Positions 36,290 to 46,565 of a stretch of DNA of 64,000 bases are shown here, piece after piece. The position numbers and the translations under genes were made by a program. Origin of the DNA: Stramonita haemastoma (lineage: Eukaryota > Mollusca > Gastropoda > Neogastropoda > Muricidae); NCBI GenBank assembly GCA_030674155.1, contig CM060335.1, positions 46,703,733 to 46,767,732 of the forward strand, written 5' to 3'. Under the pieces are notes generated by a model. That model was not told the DNA's origin. It saw nothing but the letters and a program-made list of their open reading frames with translations, and did no database searches. Within the stretch, counting starts at the first letter, position 1; every line of letters begins with the position of its first letter.

Positions 36290-38700
36290 ACTAACTTTAA
36301 CATACTACAAAGACTGAATTATTGGACTCCTTTTCAACGCTAATAAAATATCCAATAGTAACGATGGTTCAGACAAAATCTGATCCAGTGACAAACTAGG
36401 TGCAGCAGGTAAAAATGCTTTTAAATGTTCACCATTGAAAATGACATCACTATTTGCAATCTTTTCACCACAAATACAGTTTATATCTTTCACGTATTTT
36501 GTTCTGAAAGCGCTTAGTTTAAATCTTTACATGAGAGATGACACATTTCTCCAATTATACCAGCCAGTGATTTTAATAGATATGAAAGCATTTTGAAAAT
36601 CTATCACATTGCTTGTGTGACTGTTATACAGACAATAGCCAGACTAATTCATCTTCTATCTGAAATACTTCTAGCAAGCGTTTTGTAGTGTAACGGGTCC
36701 TACACGGGAATTATCTAAGTCGCCACTCTAATTCCCGTTCCGCCTAATTCGGTACTGGAAATCTAGAGTCCTAGAATAATTCCTAGTTTCTTTAGTAACC
36801 CCAAAGAGGAGTAGGGCTCAGCTACTTATGGGCTGGGGAGTGATAAAGAGGGGATAGTTAGAGGATAGTAGAAAAATAGGGGAAAAGAAATATAGAAGAG
36901 GTAGAGAGTAGGTAAAGTGGAATTAACTACCTCAACTCACTCAGCAGCCACACTGAATACACTGTGAACGTGACGAATAACAACATTCATTCAATGCGAC
37001 TCCAGACCGAGCAAGTTGGGTTTACAACATATATTCCACAACACAACCTACAACACTACAACATAAACAAAAACAAATCACTAATTGTACTGCAAGTACA
37101 ATTAAGAAAAACAAAAAATAATCTGTCAAGTTTAAAACACTCACATCAAATTTAGAATCAATGATCTGGTCTTAGATTAGGACTAAATGAAAGGAGTGAG
37201 GAGGGGATGATGGTGTGAGGAGAAGGTGACAGGGAAAAATCATGTTCCTGTAATAAAAGAACATACAATGTAAAAAACATCACCACAAAATTATTACATA
37301 ATTTTAATAGTCTCACACATGTTTCATTTTCCTTAGGACAGATAGTGGTCTATCCTATGAAACTGTGCCAACATTAATAACAGGACTAACTATTTCAAAT
37401 AAATGTCCACAATGACATTTCAATGCCATTACACCTGTTTTAGAATTGCTAAATGATTTATCACAAATAAGTCAGAATTCTTAGTGATAAAATCATTACA
37501 AAAATCAAGTAGGCCTTCACACCATATATTTGTAGTGTAAAGCCACACTAGAATATTTCCAGCATTTTAATAGCTGAACAATATCCTACCAAAAGTTAAA
37601 CTTGCAACAAAGACCATGACGGTGCCAAAATTTGCCCCACGCTTTCTTTGTTCGAAACAATCACTTACGGTTCACTGTTAATTGACAGGTTGAAAGCCTG
37701 TGAAATTAAATCAAACATATAGATTTCCTGAACCTTCCAAAACTAATCTGAATTAAGCTGAAATTGGCTTAAACAGATAGTTTGATCAAAAACAAAGTTA
37801 ACAAAACGAAACCAAACCTTAATGGGGAACATCTAAACTCAGCGAGGAGCGAGTCTCTGTCACAGGTCTTTCCCTCACTGGCCCCAGGCAGGAAGTGAGA
37901 TTTAAAAAACAGAAATATCCTGATAGGCATTTTTTTTAAGGGGCGATCACTCAACTCTACAAGGGAGTTACTGAACTTAACGCTTAGTAACACACCAAAC
38001 AAAAATAAGTTTTTGTGAGGGGGGTTACAGTAGCAAGTTGTATGCCTCATGCAGTGATAAGGCAGCATTTATTTCACAAGAACTATTTTTACACCTCACT
38101 CCAAATTTTGAAAGGCAGTCAACTTTTTCATTAAAAAAGATACCAGTCTGTGAGAACCCAGCAGAAACTAATAATGTTACCTCTTAAAATCAAAAAGTGT
38201 ACCAGATGCCTGATTTCAATGATAAGGTCTTTTCTTAATTTAGGAGTAGAATTGTTTAAAGCATGTAAAACTGATTTGGAATTGACACACATAAGTATGT
38301 TGAATATGTCTTTAGGGAAGTCAAGTACATGGTACAGCGCCAACAGAATAGAAGTTAGCTCAGCTGTAAACATAGATTTATTTTTTCCCAGGTTGAAAGA
38401 TCATTCTACTTTCAATGATGGGATTATGAATACTGCACCTGTCTCATTAATATTTAGAACAGACCCATCGGAACAGATTTTGAGATGAACAGGGTAAGTG
38501 GTTTGAATATGTTCCTTTACTAATGATGAAAGAATGTTAACATTGTCAACTTTTTTTCCACAAGAATAATTAATGTCAAAATGAGATTTAAGCAGTTTTC
38601 AAGGTGAACAGGGTGCTGGCTGTGCTTCTGATTTAGCTACTTCATTTGGATTAAGTTCTGAATGTTTAAAAAGTGTAGAGGTATATGTGCTAATTGTGGT
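36290..38700 (-). pseudogene. I-like LINE C-terminus with RNase H, split by LTR-like copy 3
   Basis: On the - strand, 38700-38034 encodes an RNase H-like region (CSDGSVLNINETG near 38450-38490, MFTAELTSILLALYHVL, LMCVNSKSVLHALNNS, EIRHLVHFLILRG). The reading resumes at 36688 and runs to 36305 with a Cys-containing tail (INCICGEKIANSDVIF, ILLALKRSPIIQSL). The LTR-like insertion 36689-38029 and its 4 bp duplication lie exactly between the two halves. Similar to the + strand copy at 25663-26190. Multiple frameshifts. Confidence 0.7.
36689..38029 (+). mobile_element. LTR-like repeat, copy 3 (cleanest duplication)
   Basis: TGTAACGGGTCCTACACGGG to GAGGGGGGTTACA, 1341 bp. The 4 bp duplication GTAG is perfect at 36685-36688 and 38030-38033. 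This copy fixes the ends of the family as TG...CA with a 4 bp duplication. Confidence 0.85.
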
Positions 38701-38744
38701 AAGTGGTAAGTGTAACTCAACCTCAACTTACCAGGCCATTTTAT

Positions 38745-39492
38745 TACTTTCTGCTGTCTTTACCGTCCGCCTCCTAGCCATAAAAACAATCTAACATCTT
38801 CAATTTTCCATCAAGAGTTTCAGTCCCTCCTTGATCACTACAGCCTCTCTCCCAAGAAACTTTTCATTCTCGGTGACTTCAACTTCCACTTCGACAACCA
38901 GCTATCTCCAGATGTCAAGCATCTTTCTCTTTTCTTGTCTAACCACTCTCTTTCTCAGCTAGTAAATGAACCAACACACAGATCAGGCCACATCTTAGAC
39001 TGGCTCATCACTGATGCTTTACTAGATCTCACCACATCTGTATCTGTAACTAATGAACTGATTTCTGATCATTCTTCCATTCTTTTCTTTCTCAACATCA
39101 CAAAGCCTATCAAAAAGAAAAAGCGTGTTACCCGTCGCAACCTCAAAGCCATCAATATTCAAACCTTCTCTTCTCAAGTTGCTGAACGTCTACTAAAAAC
39201 TCCTGACCACACTGACCCTTCTACAAACTACAATAATGTTCTCAGTCAACTGCTTGATGAGCATACACCTTCTACTGACCTTTTTCTGCCTGATAGGTCC
39301 TGTGCCCCATGGTACTCTCACGAAATTCTAGTCGCAAAGCGCAAACGCCAAATGCTAGAGAGGCAAGGGCGAAAAATAAAAACTGAAATAAACAGGCAGA
39401 TCTTACGAAAACAAACTAACAAAGTCAAAACCTTAATCCATTCTGCAAAGACTAACTACTATTCTGCTCTGTTCTTAATGCTACATCCATGA
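38745..39492 (+). pseudogene. L2-like endonuclease domain (partial)
   Basis: The frame reads YRPPPSHKN near 38770, LFILGDFNFHFDN at about 38857-38895 and LDWLITDALL, then NELISDHSSILF. These are the central and C-terminal blocks of the endonuclease/exonuclease/phosphatase fold used by LINEs to nick DNA. The stretch from 38935 to 39492 is open, and a frameshift near 39485 separates it from the RT frame at 39746. Confidence 0.8.
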
Positions 39493-39745
39493 AATCTCTT
39501 TTTTCTCTCACTTCAATGCAACCCTTCTTGGTTCTGATAAGGCAAGTCCTCTGCCTACCACCTACAGCCATTCTGAACTTCCTGCTGTCTTTTCTTTATT
39601 TTTCTCTGACTAGGTCTGCAACATCCGCTCAAAACTGGATCAGACTTCTTTCCAACCTGGGCCTCCTGATCCCCAATTCACTGGCACTCCTGTCCTTTTC
39701 TTTCACCTAACAAGCAAGGAAGAAATCAAGAACATTCTGAAAGAA

Positions 39746-41260
39746 ATGACAATAAAATCATGCAATCTCAATCCTGTAACTGCTTCTCTTTTCATTCAGT
39801 ACATTCCACAGCTTATGCCTACTATCACAAAAATAGTAAACTCATCTCTTTTTTCAGGAAATTTTCCATCAGCTCTCAAAACTGCGATAGTCACACCTCT
39901 ACTCAAAAAGCACGACCTCGATCCTAACATCCTGAAGAACTATAAACCTGTTTCTAATCTGCCTTTTATCTCTAAAGTCCTTGAAAAAGTTGTTCTGAAA
40001 CAACTCAATAGCCATCTTCTTTCCAATAATCTCTTTCCCCCTTTCCAGTCTACCTATCACATCACCCACAGCACTGAAACCACCCTGGTCCACACCTTAA
40101 ACATGCTTCTCCAGGCTTCTGACTTAGGGAAAATATCCCTTCTCACTCTTCTTGACTTATCTGCTGCCTTTGACATTATAGATCATTCAATTCTTCAATC
40201 CTGTCTCCAAAACATGTTTGGCATTAAAGGCACATCCCTCACCTGGTTTACTTCACACCTTACAGACCAAGTCCATACAGTTGCAGTAAACAAGATTCAA
40301 TCAGCACCTGCCAAACTGGAATGTGGTGTCCCTCAGGGATCAGTTCTGGGCCCTTTTCTTTTTACCCTCTATACTGCTCCATTGTCACATATAATAGACC
40401 ATCATCATATCAATTATCACTTTTATACTGATGACTCTCAGATTCAAAGCAGTGATACACCTGAAAATCTGCCATCTCTCTTGACAAATATGACCAACTG
40501 CCTTCAAGATATTCAACACTGGATGATACAAAAAAAATTACAACTAAATGCAGATAAGACCAAAGCCATGCTTGTAGGCACCAAACACAACTTTTCCTCC
40601 ATTTCAACAACTTCAATAGAATTCGGTAACACGTCAGTTCCGCTATACACTTCTGTGAAGTATCCAGGGGTCGTTGTCGACAACACACTCTCCATGCAAA
40701 AATTCATCACCCAGACCTGTCAGTCATGCTACTATCAACTACGGGGTATTAGTGCAATTCAAAAGTACCTGTCCATTGATGCAACATCCAAACTTGTCAC
40801 TTCTCTTATTCTTTCACGTCTGGACTATTGCAATTCTCTTTTGGCTGGTCTGCCAGCACCAAATATCCACTCCCTTCAACGTATACAAAACTCTGCAGCT
40901 TGTCTGGTCCTCAGAAAGAAAAAATCTGAGCACATTAACCCTCTCTTGCAATATCTCCACTGGCTGCCCATACCACAGAGAGTGAACTACAAGATCAGTA
41001 CCCTCTGTTACAAATGTCTCCACAATATTGCACCCTCCTACCTCTGTGAATATCTTCACCTGTACACACCTTCTCGCTCCCTCCGCTCGGCCGCAGATAC
41101 TCTGTCCTTAAGAATACCTAGATTCAACCTATCTACCGTTGGCCGCCGCTCTTTCTTTGTTTCTGGTCCGTTGATCTGGAATGACCTCCCTCGCTCCCTC
41201 GGCAAAAGCCTACTTATGACACTTTTAAATCCAACCTCAAGACACACTTATTTCAAACCT
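39746..41260 (+). pseudogene. L2-like reverse transcriptase, nearly open
   Basis: About 490 codons without a stop: MTIKSCNLNPVTASLFIQYI at the start, then NYKPVSNLPFISKVLEK, LLDLSAAFDIIDHSIL (motif A), GVPQGSVLGPFLFTLYT, FYTDDSQIQ in place of FYADD (motif C changed Ala to Thr), NADKTKAMLVGTKHN and LILSRLDYCNSLLAGLP. A small deletion near 41199, relative to the copy at 5385, shifts the frame, so the true C-terminus (LKTHLF...) is lost and the frame reads on into the microsatellite. Inactive, but less damaged than the 3.9 kb copy. Confidence 0.87.
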
Positions 41261-41349
41261 AAGATTCTCTCCTTCTGTTTCCATCTCTTATCTGTCCCTG
41301 CCTTCAATATCTACCCGCCAAAGTGTATAACATTTGTAAGTGCGCATGC

Positions 41350-41371
41350 GCCGTGTGTGTGTGTGTGTGTG

Positions 41372-41406
<35 letters not shown>

Positions 41407-41452
41407 GTGCGTGCGCGTGCGTGCGTGCGCGTGCGTGTGTGCGTGCGTGTAT
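41350..41452. repeat. (TG)n/(GC)n microsatellite in the L2 3' UTR
   Basis: TG and GCGT mixture at the same relative place as 5526-5626 of the other L2 copy. Confidence 0.95.
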
Positions 41453-41571
41453 GTATATTCGAATTTGCTAAAACTATAATTGTTATTGATTGCTTGTGTG
41501 TTGTATAGGTCAAATGCAAGCGCTTTGATTTGTTTTTGCAAGATATAGCGCTATATAAATTCCATGTATTA

Positions 41572-41606
<35 letters not shown>

Positions 41607-41705
41607 GTTGTTGTTGTTGTTGCTATTATCATTATTATTATCATCATTATTATGAAGTGAGCTGATAGTTCTTGCTCTTTTTGGAAAGTGAAAATCAGAC
41701 TTGAT

Positions 41706-41880
41706 CTAGACTTCATTTTTAACGTCGCTATCATTTGTTGTACTTCTTAGAACATACTTTGCCACAGCAAGTTTTCGATATTCATTATATGAGCTTATTG
41801 ATGAGGCATGAGATGGTACACCTAAAGCAAGTCGAAATACTTTACAAGCAAGACTCTGGATTTTCTTAAGCAAGTAATTT
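41706..41880 (-). pseudogene. LINE fragment (post-RT segment)
   Basis: The - strand frame reads LKKIQSLACKVFRLALGVP then SYNEYRKLAVAKYVL. It matches in style the segment between RT and RNase H of I-like LINEs (LALGLPVHASCIKTY at 25490). Short remnant. Confidence 0.6.
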
Positions 41881-41881
41881 G

Positions 41882-41883
<2 letters not shown>

Positions 41884-41940
<57 letters not shown>
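41884..41940. repeat. (TG)n microsatellite
   Basis: TG run. A further short TG run at 41976-41993 lies directly before the acceptor of FTP exon 2. Confidence 0.97.
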
Positions 41941-41941
<1 letters not shown>

Positions 41942-42000
41942 CATTAGTGTGACGCAATGATTATTTGAGCTCTATGTGTGTGTGTGTGTGTGTAAAACAG

Positions 42001-42237
42001 CGAGCAGAGAATACTCCAGCAGTATCATCGCAGTGATGAACCAAACTGCAGCCTCCCAGGCTTTACACCCGAAAGATGGTCAATTCTGTGGGGTAGTCCC
42101 AAATGGCCGAGTGAGAAGTAATTTCCTCATCAGCTGCGGGCATCGCCCCAAAATCGGCAGATACATCTACATCATTAAGGAATCGCAGCATCCTCTGTCA
42201 ATGTGCGATGTGGACATCTTGGGCTATCCTCGTTACA
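42001..42237 (+). CDS. F-type lectin (FTP) domain gene, exon coding the C-terminal half of the domain
   Basis: Acceptor GTGTAAAACAG ends at 42000, donor GTGAGG starts at 42238, length 237 (3 x 79), phase 1 at both ends. Reads SREYSSSIIAVMNQ, DGQFCGVVPNGRV, FLISCGHRPKIGRYIYII and HPLSMCDVDILGYP. The series C......C......GRY(I/V).I......L.(L/M)C(D/E)V(D/E)(V/I).G is the well-known second half of F-type lectin/FTP domains. Joined to 27188-27409 the frame is continuous and the two halves make one ordinary-sized domain of about 150 residues. The acceptor is weak, preceded by a TG microsatellite and AAAA. Fucose or other glycan binding is expected from the family. No stop interrupts it. Confidence 0.75.
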
Positions 42238-42464
42238 GTGAGGACCTTTGGAACCCTCTCTTCACTGTGTCTTCTTGGTTTGGATATGAATGTTGTTGTA
42301 ATTGTTATAGTTATTGTTGTTGATGACAATGATGATGTTGTTGATGATGATGTTGCATACTGTTGTTGTGCATTCGCCAGCTTAACAACCTGAGTCACCC
42401 AGACAAGGCCTCACTTCTCGGGCTTGGGACACACTGTGAGATTGAAAGTTGTGTGCTGTTTACA

Positions 42465-43150
42465 TGATAAAGACGAGTACAGTAATGATTCAAGACGAGT
42501 ACAGTAATGATTTAACAAGTACCACAGACATTAAAAATGAAGTAAGTAATTTCTATCAACAATTGTATGAAAGAAAGATGATTGAAGAATGTGATATATG
42601 TAATATTGTTGAAAATTTACCAAAGTTATCAGATGAAATCTCTCAGAGGTTAGAAGGGGAAATAACACTAACAGAAGCAACCACAACACTTAAACGTATA
42701 AAAGATCATAAAAGCCCATGAACAGATGGCTTTACATGCAAATTCTTTAAGTTCTGGAATCAGATTAGAATATTTCTTGTCAGATCACTGAATGAAGGAG
42801 CAGAAAAACAAGAAATGTCAGCTACTCAAAGGGAAGATATAAGAATTTGTATTCCAAAGGAGGGGAAATCTCAAGAATGTATTAAAAACTGGAGACTGAT
42901 TACGCTACTGAATGTTGTTTACAAGATAGGATCATCCTGTATAACTTCTAGAATTAGATCAGTGCTTTCAGGCTTGATTAGTGAAGATCAGACAGGGTTC
43001 ATGTCAGGTAGATATATAGGGGATAACGTTAGACTGATATATGATTTAATGTTTTATTCATATAAACAGAATTTGACTGGATTACTACTATGTTTAGATT
43101 TTGAAAAAGCCTTCGACACAATTGGCTGGACATTTATGCTTAAATAAAAA
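42465..43150 (+). pseudogene. L1/Tx1-like LINE fragment
   Basis: Reads EVSNFYQQLYERKM, EGEITLTEATTTLKRIKDHK, then KSP-stop-TDGFTCKFFKFW, GAEKQEMSATQREDIRICIP, KNWRLITLLNVVYKIGSSC, DQTGFMSGRYIGDNVRLIYD and LCLDFEKAFDTIGW (motif A). It is cut off at 43147 by a CA microsatellite. The TGA in KSP-stop-TDGFT lies at the same codon as in the copy at 31910. A 19 bp direct duplication, GACGAGTACAGTAATGATT, occurs near 42472 and 42494. Confidence 0.8.
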
Positions 43151-43165
43151 TAAAAGACCAATCAA

Positions 43166-43170
<5 letters not shown>

Positions 43171-43228
<58 letters not shown>
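43171..43228. repeat. (CA)n microsatellite
   Basis: CA run on the 5' side of a SINE A fragment. Confidence 0.97.
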
Positions 43229-43234
<6 letters not shown>

Positions 43235-43405
43235 CTTGTGCACACATTAAATCCTGTTCTGCTTTTCCGTAAGAGTAGGCTATTGTGTGCCAGTGGCAGC
43301 AGATAACACGAATTTACAAAAAAACTGCATACACACAGGGACTGGATGTTAAAAAGCACATGAGTGCTTATTCCATTAATCTCAATATAAAAGAATAAAA
43401 AAAAT
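43229..43405 (+). mobile_element. SINE family A, 3' half, between CA tracts
   Basis: Matches SINE A from ATCTTGTGCACACATTAAATC through CTGCATACACACAGG to CTCAATATAAAAGAATAAA. CA microsatellites adjoin both ends. Confidence 0.8.
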
Positions 43406-43408
43406 AAT

Positions 43409-43410
<2 letters not shown>

Positions 43411-43478
<68 letters not shown>
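43411..43478. repeat. (CA)n microsatellite
   Basis: CA run on the 3' side of the SINE A fragment. Confidence 0.97.
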
Positions 43479-43564
43479 CCTTTGATCCCAAACCTTATTT
43501 CTTATTGACAAGTGGTATACATTTAGTGCATCTTTGCCGAAAATGGGAAGTTTTGCCTCTGTTT

Positions 43565-43790
43565 GTGTTCACACATTCCAGCTCCTGCAGCGGCTGCCCT
43601 CAGATTGGCAGGGCTACAGTTTGGCCTGTGTGTTCACACATCTACAGCTGTCCTCAGATTGGCAGGGCCACAGTTTGGCCTGTGTGTGTTCACACATCTA
43701 CAGCTGTCCTCAGATTGGCAGAGCTACAGTTTGACCTGTGTGTTACAGCTGTCCCCACATTGGCACATGCACAGCTATCTTTGGGGTTAC
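43565..43790 (+). repeat. Minisatellite, ~56-65 bp unit, 3-4 copies
   Basis: Units start at about 43568, 43633 and 43689 with TTCACACATCTACAGC and CCTCAGATTGGCAGGG. The last unit, from about 43745, is shorter and diverged. Confidence 0.85.
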
Positions 43791-44655
43791 TGTGGAAAGA
43801 TCAACGCCAGTTGGAACAAGAAAACTGGTCTGTACACCACTCTGCTTCTGCCAAACAAAGCTTCTTGGCTGAAAAGTGGTGTAAAGAAGGAGCAGCTAAT
43901 CAAGTCAAATCAGATCAGAAATACTTGATTCATCCCAGGTAGGGCAATAACACTGACAGCCACACAGCATGGTGAAGAACAGACATTCTGACAAGTTGAA
44001 GTAAGCTACTAATTCCAATGACGTGGATAAATAAATGCGCTTACAAAGAGAAAGACTGCAAAAAATGGGTTGCGCTGCTAGTGTGGCGACAAGCTCTCAT
44101 TAGTAGTATCATTGAACTGCCTTTATTTGTTTCTGTGTCTGTCCTCTCTTTTGCAGGAAGTTATGCTATAGTTTTTTTAAGCCATACTGCCTGCTGATTT
44201 GGGCACCAGTTCCAGATTGTTCTTGCATTCTAAGATACATGAACAAGCCACCTTCCTCCAATATATCATAGCATCAACATTGTCAGAGAGTACTTGATAT
44301 TCTTTCTCTGCACGTTTGTGTCCGAGTTTTCAAACTCTCATCCATTGACCTTGTTTCGTTTTTTCCCCTGATCTCATTCAGACCAGTTTTTTAGTCTGTG
44401 TAGCATGTATCTTTCCTTCAAACATGCAGGCATCTCTGTTAATATCCATCTCAGGTCAGTGTATGGTAGTGGGTCACAAGACTGGGCAATACTGGTTGGT
44501 TAAAGCAGTTCTTAGTCTGCCTCTTAGGATAGCTCTGTCAACATTTAATATTGACGTTGATTTTGTTTAGTGAAATGGCACCTGATTCTAGCTTCTCATG
44601 ATTTGATCTGTTGCCTGTGAAGATTCGTGTAGTTTGGATCTACTGTCTGTTAGAC
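43791..44655. other. Unassigned stretch with a SINE-like piece
   Basis: 44025-44105 (GGGTTGCGCTGCTAGTGTGGCG) resembles the 3' part of the SINE at 58040-58460 (GAGTGGTGCTGCTCTTGCGGCG). The remainder shows no gene, no long frame and no other repeat. Confidence 0.45.
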
Positions 44656-44659
44656 TGAA

Positions 44660-44968
44660 TCAGAAATACCTAGAAGGAAAAGGTAGAGGTGTTCCCTGAA
44701 CCGATGCAGTCATCGGGGAGCAAGTTGTCAGAGACCTCATTTCTCAAGAGGCGGGCATCTTGAGGGCAGTGCCCATGTCCTCTTCCTTGCTTTTGTCCTT
44801 CCCTGATCCTAAGGATGGCAGGTACCCATTTGCAGGCTGGGTGAACTTGGGGACTGTACTGAAGCCAAGGTGCATGAATAGTCATCCGTCCAGGAGGCCA
44901 CCACGCTCAACACTGTTTAACCTTAAGCTCGGGTAGAGCAAGTGCTCTGACCACCGAACTATTGCATC
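44660..44968 (-). mobile_element. SINE family B copy
   Basis: The tRNA-like head is at the right end (reverse complement TAGTTCGGTGGTCAGAGCAC, A-box-like). The body includes GGGTGAACTTGGGGACT and GGCAGTGCCCATGTCCTC. Related copies are at 57258-57527 and, as a fragment, 55720-55850. The B box is degraded. Confidence 0.7.
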
Positions 44969-45254
44969 TCCTTACCTAGAGATAGCCGAGTCTATTCAAA
45001 AGACTGGTGTGGTAAACTGTAGCAAGAGCAGATGACAGATCGGATGGGTACAGAGGTTTTGCTGTTGTGTGTTGATTTCAAAGGATCAGTTATCTTTTGA
45101 AATTTGTGCTTTCCCTTCTGAATTGTCATCTGTATGCAAGGGGTGGGGTGGGTCTAAGTATGGAGGGTGTAAGTATGAGGGGGAGGGGTGGGTCAGTTGA
45201 AGGTTATTCCACAGATTTGATAAAATTGGACAATTTTTCTGATTTTCCTCATGT

Positions 45255-45345
45255 TCCTAGGCTAGACCTACAAGGTTCACCAATGTAGGTGAGATTTTGT
45301 GTATGCCACCATTTTTACCCACCATTAGGGTAGCAATATTCTGAC
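45255..45345 (-). mobile_element. SINE family C fragment
   Basis: Shares AAGGTTCACCAATGTAGGTG / GATTTTGTGTATGCCACC and CCCACCATTAGGGTAGC with 59115-59205, the body of a SINE C copy. No head. Confidence 0.55.
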
Positions 45346-45469
45346 GTCGGAGATGAAAATTTAATCTAAACCCCACAACTGTGTGGATGCTTTAAAAAAA
45401 AATTGACGTCCAGTCCTACCCGCATGAAATGATCTACTGTTCTGAAAGATGGAACCAGCAGAAAGATGG

Positions 45470-45663
45470 AAAGGGTTTTATCACCAGCACAAGATATTCT
45501 GCATCTGTTTATAATACCATCTGAACGACTTTCGGTGGGATGGACTCAGTACTGATGTTAACTGTTGGGGAAAATACTCTTCAACGTGTACTTTGGTTGT
45601 GGCTCGAACTCGGGCAGTCAGATCATGAGCCCAATGTTCTAACCACTACTCTACCCCGCCCAT
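45470..45663 (-). mobile_element. SINE A-related copy (diverged subfamily)
   Basis: In reverse complement: a tRNA-like head TAGAGTAGTGGTTAGAACATT, a B-box-like GAGTTCGAGCC, then GAGTATTTTCCCC..., GTTAACATCAGTACTGAGTCC and CGAAAGTCGTTCAGATGG. The order equals SINE A but many bases differ, so it is an older or sister subfamily. Confidence 0.7.
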
Positions 45664-45861
45664 CCTTCTGATGAAAATATAGGCAAAAAATCCAGCATTG
45701 GGTTCATAAAGCTGTGTGGGTGAGGGATTGGGAGGGAGCTGCTTTTTCCCTTTCCCTTTGTCCTGAGCTTCGCAGCAGTATATGATGATCACCACTTAGG
45801 TGTGTTATTTCTCCTTTTGGACTCACCAACTATTGTCTTTCTGTAGGCCCTTAGTTGCGCT

Positions 45862-45881
45862 CACGTGCGTGCGTGTGTGTA

Positions 45882-45936
<55 letters not shown>
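45862..45936. repeat. (TG)n microsatellite
   Basis: TG run starting with GCGTGCGTGTGTGTATG; lies about 100 bp upstream of the small candidate exon. Confidence 0.95.
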
Positions 45937-46038
45937 ATGTGCGTGTGTGCTTCTGTGCCTGTGTTTGTGCCGGTTGTGTAAAGTTTTTACACAATATCTA
46001 TATCTAATGTTAGCACTCCATTGTGGTGTACCTTTCAG

Positions 46039-46122
46039 TTCAGTACACTGGAGGGAGTTGCCAAGCCGGCAGCCAATACATAATCTGCTCCGAAAACAAT
46101 GTCTGCGATCAGGGCCGATGCA
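46039..46122 (+). CDS. Candidate small Cys-rich exon downstream of the FTP exons
   Basis: Acceptor GGTGTACCTTTCAG ends at 46038, donor GTAATG starts at 46123, length 84 (3 x 28), phase 1 at both ends, the same phases as the two FTP exons. Reads QYTGGSCQAGSQYIIC then SENNVCDQGRC. The spacing C-x8-C-x5-C-x4-C and the NNVCDQGRC block resemble EGF-like/EB-type modules that often follow FTP domains in molluscan receptors. The exon is short, so chance cannot be excluded. Phase agreement and strand agreement are the main support. Confidence 0.5.
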
Positions 46123-46149
46123 GTAATGTTTTCTGACTGTATATCTAAC

Positions 46150-46565
46150 CTTGTCTATGAACTGTCTGGCTTAATCTCTGTTTATGTCTGTCTGTCTCTG
46201 AAGTTTCTTACGTAATCTCTGTTTCTGTCTGCCTGTCTCAGAAGTTTCTGACATTCTCTGTTTTTGTCTGTTTTATTTCTGAAGTTTCTGACGTATTCTC
46301 TGTTTCTGTCTCTGTTTGTCTCTGAAGTTTCTGACCTACTCTGTGTATCTGGCTGTTTGTTTCTGAAGTTTCTGACGTATTCTCTGTTTCTGTTTGTTTG
46401 TCTCTGAAGTTTCTAACATTCTGTCTCTGTTTGTCTCTGAAGTTTCTGACCTACTCTGTGTTTCTGGCTGTTTGTTTCTGAAGTTTTTGACTTACTCTCT
46501 GTTTCTGGCTGTTTGTCGCTGAAGTTTTTGACCTACTCTCTGTTTTGGTCTGTTTATCTTTGAGA
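46150..46565 (+). repeat. Minisatellite, ~42 bp unit, about 9-10 copies
   Basis: Unit TCTGAAGTTTCTGACSTAYTCTCTGTTTCTGKCTGTTTGTC with point and length variants. Pyrimidine-rich. Confidence 0.85.

Larger units (their letters stand above)
38704..41600 (+). mobile_element. L2-like non-LTR retrotransposon, longest copy
   Basis: Begins inside the endonuclease domain, continues through RT and 3' UTR, and ends with GCGCTATATAAATTCCATG and (ATT)n/(TTG)n repeats to about 41600-41660. Close relative of 3853-5775. Because the tail is made of ATT repeats I could not define a duplication. Confidence 0.85.

Noticed and set aside
43534..43942. Overlapping frames of 120-145 codons
   Set aside because: They mostly translate a 56-65 bp minisatellite in several frames; no domain seen.
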